Assembly (NCBI GenBank): GCA_029865445.1
Contig: JAOUGY010000246.1
Coordinates: 1-5,846, forward strand
Source: Acidimicrobiia bacterium
Lineage (GTDB): Bacteria; Actinomycetota; Acidimicrobiia; Spongiisociales; ZC4RG35
Direction of reading: 5' to 3'
Length of the DNA: 5,846 nucleotides
The notes beneath the pieces were generated by a model, which was not told the origin of the DNA, searched no databases, and saw only the letters and a list, made by a program, of their open reading frames with translations. Both the position numbers and the translations under genes were made by a program. Positions within the stretch are counted from its first letter, which is position 1. Every line of letters begins with the position of its first letter. Below are positions 1-4,806 of this stretch, piece by piece.

Positions 1-219
1 GCCGTCCTGGGTCTCGGTGGCCTTGCGCACCGCCGCGTCACGACCGGCCCCCATACCGGTGGCCGCGCCCGCGCCGCCAAACGCTCCGGACACCCCGCCG
101 GCGACACCCGCCTGCATGACGCCACCACGGGTCAGGAGGAACAGCGTTGCCAATATCTCCTCACCCGGTTCGAGTGTGGCCCCTTCGTGCTTGCGCACCA
201 GTTTGTCCCAGTTGGGCAT
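1..219 (-). CDS. Small Gly/Ala-rich protein of unknown function, 5' part only
   Basis: The reading frame starts with ATG at 219 and stays open for 73 codons to the window edge, so the C-terminus is missing. A GGAAG Shine-Dalgarno-like stretch lies about ten bases upstream, supporting this start. The N-terminal ~25 residues (MPNWDKLVRKHEG...) are charged and contain an LEPGEEI segment. This is followed by a hydrophobic, Gly/Ala-rich stretch (about residues 26-60) with small-residue spacing (GVAGGVSGAFGGAGAATG) that could be a membrane-associated glycine-zipper-like segment, and then by charged residues (GRDAAVRKATE). Small actinobacterial proteins with a charged N-terminus and a PGE motif before a glycine-rich stretch are common and mostly uncharacterised. 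I do not recognise a specific family and assign no function. It is co-oriented with the TfoX-domain gene but separated by 104 bases in which I see no clear promoter or terminator. Confidence 0.6.
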   Translation of the reverse strand, partial: MPNWDKLVRKHEGATLEPGEEILATLFLLTRGGVMQAGVAGGVSGAFGGAGAATGMGAGRDAAVRKATETQDG

Positions 220-323
220 GCTCGGTACTTCCAGCCGCCGGCACAACCAACATCGGTGCATGCCTCCGGTTCCTCGAGGTACTGCGGCCATCTCGGACTA
301 CCAGAGGATCGAGCTCAGGGGTG

Positions 324-665
324 TCACTTCCGTTTCTTCGGGGGCATGGCAGCGACGTAGTCGAGGGACCGGACTATCCACTCTTCCGCCCGATCGGGTT
401 CACACTCCGGGGGTAGGCTCACGTACCCTCCCATTGGTCGTTCCGCCGGGCCGAACGGGCCAGAGCCTTCCACCTGGAGTAGGCGCTCCGAGTCCTCGGG
501 CGGCAGTTTCACCCCCACCGATGACCCGAACAGCCCCATGAACATGTTGCCGTTCACGAAGGCGCCCAGGTTGCCGAACATCGGCTTGACCTCGACCCGC
601 GGGTCTTCGGGAACCAGCGACCGGAACCGTTCCCGATCGGCGTCGGTGGGCTTGGGCACTTGCAT
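324..665 (-). CDS. TfoX N-terminal domain protein (TfoX/Sxy family), 113 aa
   Basis: The protein is a single TfoX_N domain. Family hallmarks are PMFG at residues 28-31, the GNMFMGLFG stretch at 39-47, the VGVKLPPEDSERLL strand-helix region at 50-63, GPFGPAERPMGGYV at 69-82 and the basic C-terminus PPKKRK. Full-length gammaproteobacterial TfoX/Sxy is a competence co-activator with an extra C-terminal domain, which is absent here. Stand-alone TfoX_N proteins of about 110 aa are widespread in actinobacteria and their role is not established, so a competence role should not be assumed. The start is ATG at 665, preceded four bases upstream by GAGGAGG. A longer in-frame ATG at 686 is less likely because that ribosome-binding site would then lie inside the coding region. 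The gene lies 102 bases downstream of the corA-like gene on the same strand, so co-transcription is possible but not shown. Confidence 0.88.
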   Translation of the reverse strand: MQVPKPTDADRERFRSLVPEDPRVEVKPMFGNLGAFVNGNMFMGLFGSSVGVKLPPEDSERLLQVEGSGPFGPAERPMGGYVSLPPECEPDRAEEWIVRSLDYVAAMPPKKRK

Positions 666-669
666 GCGA

Positions 670-676
670 CCTCCTC
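670..676 (-). promoter_or_regulatory. Ribosome-binding site GAGGAGG that fixes the TfoX-domain start
   Basis: Read on the minus strand, GAGGAGG is followed by four bases and then ATG at 665. It is a near-perfect Shine-Dalgarno and decides in favour of 665 over the upstream in-frame ATG at 686. Confidence 0.8.
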
Positions 677-767
677 GTTGAGGCAAGGGTACGTGGCGTC
701 ACCGCACGGATACGCCCGAGGTGGAGCGGCGTCGATGCGGGTTTGCAGCCGCCCGACACGCCGGCGA

Positions 768-1745
768 TCAGAGCCAGTCGCGGCGCTTGAACTGGAAGTA
801 GAGGAAGGTCGACGAGGCGAGAATCAGGATCATGGCCGCCACAACCCCCCACGGCTCTCCGTCGCCGGGGAACGGGACGTTCATGCCGTAGAAGCCGGTC
901 ACGAGTGTGGGCACGGCGATGATCGCCGCCCAGCTGGTGACACGCTTCATGATCTGGTTCTGCCGGAAGTCCCGCAGCGCCAGGTTGGTTTCCACGATGG
1001 TGCTCATGAGGTCACGCAGGGACTCCACCGACTCTCCGACCCGGAGCATGTGGTCGTAGACGTCCTGGAAATACGGATACATCGGCTCCGGCGCGAAGTC
1101 GTGCTCGCGCCGGGTGAGCGACCCGATGACGTCGCGCAGCGGTGACACGAGACGGTGGAAGCGAACGAGCGCCCGGCGAGCGGCGAACCACTGCCGCTGA
1201 TCTGCGGGGTCGATCGCCGAGTCGGCGAAGATGCCGTCGACGACACTCTCGTAGAAGTCGTCGAAGGCCGAGATCGCGTCGAAATAGCCGTCGACGATGG
1301 CGTCGAGGAGTGCGTAGACGATCGAACTGACGCCGTGCTCCACGAGCTCCGGCGATCGGTCGAGCCTGCTCGCCACCTCGGTCATGTCGAGTCGGTCGTC
1401 GTGGCGAACCGTGATCAGCCACCGGGGACCGATGAACATGTCCACCTCGCTCACACCGAGCTCGCGGTCGAGGCGCGTGGCATCGACCAGGTGCGCCGAC
1501 AGGAAGAGATGGGACGAGTAGTGATCGAGCTTCGGCCGCTGGTGCGGTTCGAGGGCGTCCTCGATGGCCAACTCGTGCAACCCGAGTTCGTCGGCCAGCA
1601 GTTGGAGGTCGTCCACCGACGGGTGGACCACATCGATCCACACCACGTTGGCGGGATCGGCGAGCCGCTCGGAGACCTCGTCGACGCTCGTGCTCGGACG
1701 AAGGCCTTGACCGTCCCGATACACCCGAACGTGGGAGCAACTCAT
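768..1745 (-). CDS. corA: CorA-family magnesium/cobalt transport protein, 325 aa
   Basis: This is a CorA-type channel for Mg2+ and possibly Co2+ or Ni2+ in the cytoplasmic membrane; family members are homopentamers with a large N-terminal cytoplasmic funnel. The evidence is the funnel-domain segment IEDALEPHQRPKLDHYSSH (residues 61-79), a long helical region with the usual R/E-rich spacing (about 180-265), a first membrane helix around 267-286 ending in the signature YGMN (286-289), and a second hydrophobic helix around 300-318 with a basic tail (FKRRDWL). The loop after GMN reads VPFPGDGEPWG and lacks the MPE motif of E. coli CorA; this variant is familiar in actinobacterial members. Length and topology are normal, so the gene looks intact. 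The start is ATG at 1745. An in-frame TAG lies only four codons upstream, and there is no Shine-Dalgarno, which fits weakly initiated or near-leaderless translation. The exact ion is not determinable from sequence. Confidence 0.95.
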   Translation of the reverse strand: MSCSHVRVYRDGQGLRPSTSVDEVSERLADPANVVWIDVVHPSVDDLQLLADELGLHELAIEDALEPHQRPKLDHYSSHLFLSAHLVDATRLDRELGVSEVDMFIGPRWLITVRHDDRLDMTEVASRLDRSPELVEHGVSSIVYALLDAIVDGYFDAISAFDDFYESVVDGIFADSAIDPADQRQWFAARRALVRFHRLVSPLRDVIGSLTRREHDFAPEPMYPYFQDVYDHMLRVGESVESLRDLMSTIVETNLALRDFRQNQIMKRVTSWAAIIAVPTLVTGFYGMNVPFPGDGEPWGVVAAMILILASSTFLYFQFKRRDWL

Positions 1746-1754
1746 GTGGGTCGA

Positions 1755-1760
1755 ATGCTA
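1755..1760 (-). promoter_or_regulatory. Possible -10 element (TAGCAT) for the corA-like gene
   Basis: On the minus strand TAGCAT fits the TANNNT pattern of actinobacterial -10 elements and ends nine bases before the corA ATG at 1745. No convincing -35 lies 17 bases upstream. If used, transcription would begin within about three bases of the start codon and give a nearly leaderless mRNA, consistent with the absence of a Shine-Dalgarno. A hexamer match alone is weak evidence. Confidence 0.35.
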
Positions 1761-1807
1761 CGACAATGCCGGCCGCCATCGACCGTGAGAAACACCGGTC
1801 TCGGGGA

Positions 1808-1837
1808 TGGACTCCGGCGCCGAATTCGTTTTACAAT
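1808..1837 (+). promoter_or_regulatory. Candidate sigma70-type promoter of the rightward operon
   Basis: A good -10, TACAAT, sits at 1832-1837, with TGGACT (four of six matches to TTGACA) at 1808-1813 and an 18-base spacer. The -10 lies in a conspicuously AT-rich island (about 1822-1848) within GC-rich DNA. The predicted transcript would start near 1844, leaving a short leader of about 19 bases with the Shine-Dalgarno at 1852-1857. Its position directly before the first gene of the cluster supports the call. Confidence 0.55.
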
Positions 1838-1841
1838 TCGT
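1823..1841 (+). repeat. Direct repeat AATTCGT x2 (12-bp period) over the -10: possible operator
   Basis: AATTCGT occurs at 1823-1829 and again at 1835-1841, a start-to-start spacing of 12 bases. The second copy overlaps the last three bases of the candidate -10. The first copy is also the right part of the 8-bp palindrome CGAATTCG (1821-1828). The position fits a repressor site, and the small helix-turn-helix protein encoded in the same operon is an obvious candidate binder, but that link is inference. Confidence 0.35.
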
Positions 1842-1851
1842 CAAATCAGTC

Positions 1852-1857
1852 AAGGAG
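1852..1857 (+). promoter_or_regulatory. Ribosome-binding site AAGGAG of the amidohydrolase gene
   Basis: AAGGAG is followed by five bases and ATG at 1863. It decides the start: the frame is open back to 1155 across the corA-like gene, but only 1863 has a Shine-Dalgarno and a promoter just upstream. Confidence 0.8.
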
Positions 1858-1862
1858 CCATC

Positions 1863-2705
1863 ATGAGTCAGGTCGTTCGCGCCGCTCTCGTCCAGGCCGA
1901 GTGGACAGGGGAAGTCGAGTCCATGGTCGACAAGCAGATCGGCTATGCCCGGGACGCCGCCGAGCAGGGCGCCAAGGTCCTCTGCTTCCAGGAGATCTTC
2001 TCCTCCCCGTACTTCTGCGCAGTTCAGGACCGTTCGTACTTCTCATATGCCGAACCCATGCCCGATGGGCCGACAATCCGACGAATGACCGAGCTCGCCA
2101 AGGAAACAGGCATGGTGCTGGTCGTGCCGATGTTCGAGATGGAGGACGAAGGCGTCTACTACAACACCGCTGGTGTGATCGACGCGGACGGCACCTTCCT
2201 CGGCAAGTACCGCAAGATCCACATTCCCCAGGTCCAGGGGTTCTGGGAGAAGTTCTACTTCCGGCCCGGGAACCTGGGATACCCGACGTTCGACAGCGCT
2301 GTCGGGCGGATCGGCGTGTACATCTGTTACGACCGCCACTTCCCCGAAGGGTGGCGTGAGCTTGGGCTGGCCGGAGCCAAGATCGTGTTCAACCCGTCGG
2401 CCACCACGCGCGGCCACTCGATGTATCTGTGGCAGCTCGAACAACCAGCGGCAGCCGTTGCCAACGAGTACTTCGTCGGTGCGATCAACCGGGTGGGTAC
2501 AGACCCGAACGAGGGCACCGATTACTACGGCTCGTCGTACTTCGTCGACCCGCGGGCCCGCACCATCGGCGAGGTTGCGTCGGACAGCCACGACGAGGTG
2601 GTGGTCCGGGACCTCGACCTGGCGATGATCGAAGAGACCCGGAACTACTGGCAGTTCTTCCGCGATCGGCGTCCGGAGACCTACACCCGGACCGGCGCGG
2701 TATGA
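1863..2705 (+). CDS. Nitrilase-superfamily amidohydrolase, beta-ureidopropionase / N-carbamoyl-amine hydrolase type, 280 aa
   Basis: The enzyme is a cytoplasmic carbon-nitrogen hydrolase. Beta-ureidopropionase cleaves N-carbamoyl-beta-alanine to beta-alanine, CO2 and ammonia in reductive pyrimidine breakdown; close relatives act on N-carbamoylputrescine or N-carbamoyl amino acids. The catalytic Glu-Lys-Cys triad is visible: E44 in CFQEIFSSPYF, K118 in KYRKIHIP, and C155 in GVYICYDRHFPEGWRELG. A further conserved Glu (E129) sits in GFWEKFYFRPGN. The HIPQVQGFWEKFYFRPGN and CYDRHFPEGWR blocks are typical of the beta-ureidopropionase / N-carbamoylputrescine amidase branch rather than of true nitrilases or NAD synthetase domains. 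The length of 280 aa is normal for the single-domain bacterial form. It is the first gene of a five-gene run, and its TGA overlaps the next ATG in ATGA (2702-2705). No dihydropyrimidinase or dihydropyrimidine dehydrogenase is in view, so a role in uracil catabolism is not demonstrated. The family call is firm; the substrate is open. Confidence 0.92.
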   Translation: MSQVVRAALVQAEWTGEVESMVDKQIGYARDAAEQGAKVLCFQEIFSSPYFCAVQDRSYFSYAEPMPDGPTIRRMTELAKETGMVLVVPMFEMEDEGVYYNTAGVIDADGTFLGKYRKIHIPQVQGFWEKFYFRPGNLGYPTFDSAVGRIGVYICYDRHFPEGWRELGLAGAKIVFNPSATTRGHSMYLWQLEQPAAAVANEYFVGAINRVGTDPNEGTDYYGSSYFVDPRARTIGEVASDSHDEVVVRDLDLAMIEETRNYWQFFRDRRPETYTRTGAV

Positions 2706-2938
2706 ACGTCGTCGCCGAATTTCTCGTCGAGCCTTTTCGGGAAGGCGCATTGGGGCCCCACGTCACCGCCGCAATCGACGCCCTGGAACGATCGGGTCTC
2801 TCGGTCGAGATCGGGCCCTTCGGATCTTCCGTCTCGGGTGAGGTGCGCGAGACCCTCGAGGCAATGACCGACGCGCTGGTGGCAGCCATCGAGTCGGGAG
2901 CAAGCCGGGTGAGCCTCAACGTGACGGTCGAGTCGTGA
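2702..2938 (+). CDS. Small thiamine-binding-family protein (MTH1187/YkoF-like), 78 aa
   Basis: This small alpha/beta protein fits the thiamine-binding family formerly called DUF77. It opens with a strand ending in VVAEFLVEPF (residues 3-12), has a helix (HVTAAIDALERSG, 20-32), a second strand with VEIGPFGSSVSGE (35-47), a long helix (RETLEAMTDALVAAIESG, 49-66) and a closing strand RVSLNVTV (69-76). This beta-alpha-beta-beta-alpha-beta order and the length of about 80-100 aa match the family, whose characterised members form oligomers and bind thiamine or a related pyrimidine ligand. No riboswitch or thiamine gene is visible here, so the ligand is uncertain. The start is ATG at 2702, overlapping the preceding stop. 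There is no Shine-Dalgarno, so translation probably depends on coupling to the amidohydrolase gene. Its TGA overlaps a GTG start for the following gene. Confidence 0.75.
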   Translation: MNVVAEFLVEPFREGALGPHVTAAIDALERSGLSVEIGPFGSSVSGEVRETLEAMTDALVAAIESGASRVSLNVTVES

Positions 2939-3291
2939 CCGACTCGTTCGCCGTAGCGATCGAGCCACTCCTGAAAGCGATCGGAGCCAGCGCAGTGCCG
3001 CTCGACCAGGCAACCGCGAGCGATGTGATCCTCGACTGGGAGGGTCGGCCCGCGGTCGCCGTTCGACTGGATTTCAGCGGCACGCTCGCCGGGCTCATCG
3101 CTGCGGTCGAAGACGAGTTGGGGGCGCCCCTCGGGTCGCTCGACCGGGTTCAGAAGCAGGCTGCCATCCGGACCCTGGACGAGCAGGGTGCTTTCACCAT
3201 TCGGAAAGCGATCGAAGACGTGGCCGACGCCATGGGTGTCACGCGTATCACCATCTACAACTACCTCAACGCTATCAGGGAGGCCGGTTGA
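2935..3291 (+). CDS. Small helix-turn-helix protein with DauR/YheO-like C-terminal domain, 118 aa
   Basis: This is a probable DNA-binding regulator. The C-terminal half (about residues 70-113) reads RVQKQAAIRTLDEQGAF, then a helix, then VADAMGVTRITIYNYL. This fits the HTH_22-type domain of DauR/YheO regulators, where a 'L.E.GAF..+.A+..VA..LGVSR.T+Y.YL' pattern is characteristic. The recognition helix is probably TRITIYNYL (103-111). The N-terminal 65 residues contain short alternating strand-like and helical segments (DVILDWEGRPAVAVRL) and are too short for the full PAS-like sensor of DauR/YheO; I do not recognise them. The start is GTG at 2935, giving a GTGA overlap with the upstream stop; no strong Shine-Dalgarno is seen, so coupling is likely. 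Being inside the operon, it may regulate the promoter near 1832. A non-regulatory role cannot be excluded. Confidence 0.75.
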   Translation: MTDSFAVAIEPLLKAIGASAVPLDQATASDVILDWEGRPAVAVRLDFSGTLAGLIAAVEDELGAPLGSLDRVQKQAAIRTLDEQGAFTIRKAIEDVADAMGVTRITIYNYLNAIREAG

Positions 3292-3302
3292 CCTCGGCCT
3301 CC
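3279..3302 (+). other. Perfect 8-bp intergenic hairpin spanning the regulator's stop codon
   Basis: GGAGGCCG (3279-3286) pairs exactly with CGGCCTCC (3295-3302) around an 8-base loop. The regulator's stop TGA (3289-3291) lies in the loop. No T-run follows, so this is not a canonical intrinsic terminator. It ends only seven bases before the AGGAG of the next gene, so it could affect mRNA processing, relative gene dosage or access of ribosomes to the next start. Part of the left arm is coding sequence, so chance contributes. Confidence 0.5.
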
Positions 3303-3309
3303 GACGAAC

Positions 3310-3314
3310 AGGAG
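3310..3314 (+). promoter_or_regulatory. Ribosome-binding site AGGAG of the first PLP enzyme
   Basis: AGGAG is followed by four bases and ATG at 3319. This is the only gene after the first in the operon with its own clear Shine-Dalgarno, as expected where a 27-base gap replaces the stop/start overlap used at the other junctions. Confidence 0.7.
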
Positions 3315-3318
3315 CATC

Positions 3319-4806
3319 ATGAGTGTTGAATCCCTAGGCCTGTACGACGCCGTGGTTGATGCCGCGGCATTGGAGCGGACCGTCGCCCGTTTCCGTGAGA
3401 GGGAGATCGTCCTCCCCACCTTCGCCCAGCTGGCCGACCCCACAACGATGCCGGCGAAAGTGACCGACGTTCTTGCCTCGGTGGGTGCCGATGATGCCGA
3501 TCCCCGGAACCTGTGGCGAGTCAACTGGTACAACGACTCCACCCGCGAGGGCCGGTCCGAGATCCCGGAGTTCATCGAGATTCCGGGCGAACTGACAGGC
3601 GTCGACGCCCGCATAGTGCTGGCGCTCGGCAACCGGTTCCCGATGATCAGAGCGCACAAGGTGCTGGCGGCCTACTCGTGTCTGGCCCCACGGGTGGTGG
3701 CGGGAGCGTTCGATCCGACCGCTCATCGGGCCATCTGGCCGTCGACCGGCAACTATGCCCGAGGCGGCGTCGCAATTTCGGAGATCATGGGGTGTCGGGG
3801 GGTTGCCGTCCTTCCCGAAGGAATGAGCCGTGAACGCTTCGAATGGCTGGAGGATTGGATCTCCGACCCGTCAGATGTGATCCGCACCTATGGGACCGAA
3901 TCGAACGTCAAGGAGATCTACGACGCCTGCAACGAACTGGCCAAAGACCCGACGAACGTGATCCTCAACCAGTTCGCCGAGTTCTCCAACCACCTCGGCC
4001 ACTACTGGGTGACAGGTCGGGCGCTCGAACACGTTTTCGAGACGGTCGGCAACGGAGCCAGGTTGGCCGCCTTCGTGTCGGCGTCGGGATCTGCCGGCAC
4101 GTTGGGCGCCGGTGATTACCTGAAGGACCGATACGGGTGCCGGATCGCCGCGGTCGAGGCCCTCGAGTGTCCCACGATGCTGTACAACGGATATGGCGAG
4201 CACAACATCCAGGGAATCGGCGACAAGCACATTCCGCTCATCCACAACGTGTCCAACACCGACGACGCCATCGCCATCTCGGATGAAGCAACCGACACGC
4301 TGATGTTGCTGTTCAACACTCCGGTGGGGAGGGAGCATCTTCTCGGTGCGGGCATCGCCCCGGAGGTCGTCGACGGGCTCCGCAACATGGGATATTCCTC
4401 GATCTGCAACATGCTCGCGGCGATCAAGATGGCGAAGTACCACCGGATGGGATCCGATGACGTGATCGTGACGGTCGCCACAGACGGGGCCGAGATGTAC
4501 GGCTCCGAGGTGGGGCCGATCATCGACCGCGATCACGGCGGTTCCTTCGACGGACGGGCGGCGGCTGCTGCCCACGCCCGGTTCCTCGAAGGGGTGGACA
4601 CCGACCAGCTCCTGGAACTCGGAGAGCTCGGACGCCGGAGGATCTTCAACCTCGGGTACTACACCTGGGTCGAGCAGCAGGGCATCGATTTCGAGCTCTT
4701 CGAAGCTCGTCGCGATCGTTCGTGGTGGGATGCCCTCCGGCCCTACACAGCACGTTGGGACGAGATGATCATCGAGTTCAACGAGAGGACCGGGGTCACG
4801 TTGTGA
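3319..4806 (+). CDS. Fold-type II PLP-dependent enzyme, cysteine-synthase-like but divergent, 495 aa
   Basis: Fold-type II PLP enzymes carry out beta-replacement or elimination on amino acids in the cytoplasm. Visible elements in order: the likely Schiff-base lysine K114 in MIRAHKVLAAY; the substrate-carboxylate loop STGNYARGG (142-150); the phosphate-binding loop SASGSAGTLGAG (254-265); HNIQGIGDKHIP (295-306), close to the HKIQGIG segment of O-acetylserine sulfhydrylase; GYSSICNMLAAIKMAK (358-373), matching the cysteine-synthase GISSGAA helix; and VTVATDGAEMYGSE (384-397), matching its PDSGERY end. At 495 aa it is much longer than cysteine synthase (about 310 aa). The excess is an N-terminal extension of roughly 80 residues, an insertion near 333-357 and a C-terminal tail after 400. 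The usual NP(T/G)GSxK context before the lysine is replaced by NRFPMIRAHK, with AHK as in tryptophan synthase beta. The reaction is not assignable. Its TGA overlaps a GTG start of a second PLP enzyme. Confidence 0.85.
   Translation: MSVESLGLYDAVVDAAALERTVARFREREIVLPTFAQLADPTTMPAKVTDVLASVGADDADPRNLWRVNWYNDSTREGRSEIPEFIEIPGELTGVDARIVLALGNRFPMIRAHKVLAAYSCLAPRVVAGAFDPTAHRAIWPSTGNYARGGVAISEIMGCRGVAVLPEGMSRERFEWLEDWISDPSDVIRTYGTESNVKEIYDACNELAKDPTNVILNQFAEFSNHLGHYWVTGRALEHVFETVGNGARLAAFVSASGSAGTLGAGDYLKDRYGCRIAAVEALECPTMLYNGYGEHNIQGIGDKHIPLIHNVSNTDDAIAISDEATDTLMLLFNTPVGREHLLGAGIAPEVVDGLRNMGYSSICNMLAAIKMAKYHRMGSDDVIVTVATDGAEMYGSEVGPIIDRDHGGSFDGRAAAAAHARFLEGVDTDQLLELGELGRRRIFNLGYYTWVEQQGIDFELFEARRDRSWWDALRPYTARWDEMIIEFNERTGVTL

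Noticed and set aside
272..279. CCTCGAGG palindrome in the gap between the left-edge gene and the TfoX-domain gene
   Set aside because: An 8-bp palindrome without a loop or T-run is expected by chance in GC-rich DNA and does not form a terminator.
17..541. 174-aa plus-strand open frame rich in Pro, Arg and Ser
   Set aside because: It crosses two real minus-strand genes and their gap, and its composition is typical of an out-of-frame GC-rich translation.
666..686. Seven-codon N-terminal extension of the TfoX-domain protein (ATG at 686)
   Set aside because: The strong GAGGAGG at 670-676 would be inside the coding region; it is ideally placed for ATG 665.
666..767. Possible hairpin terminator or promoter between the corA-like and TfoX-domain genes
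   Set aside because: Only 4-bp stems with long loops, no T-run, and a TACCCT without a credible -35; none is strong enough to annotate.
1155..1862. In-frame upstream extension of the amidohydrolase reading frame to an ATG at 1155, giving 516 aa
   Set aside because: The extension is the antisense of the CorA-type gene and has no family features. A clear Shine-Dalgarno and promoter precede ATG 1863, where the family's usual N-terminus begins.
2043..2750. 235-aa open frame on the minus strand opposite the amidohydrolase
   Set aside because: It is antisense to a gene with an intact catalytic triad and has no start signal or family resemblance.
1863..2938. Reading the cluster as a standard reductive uracil-degradation operon
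   Set aside because: Only the ureidopropionase-like step is present; no dihydropyrimidinase or dihydropyrimidine dehydrogenase is in the window, and the two PLP enzymes are not part of that pathway.
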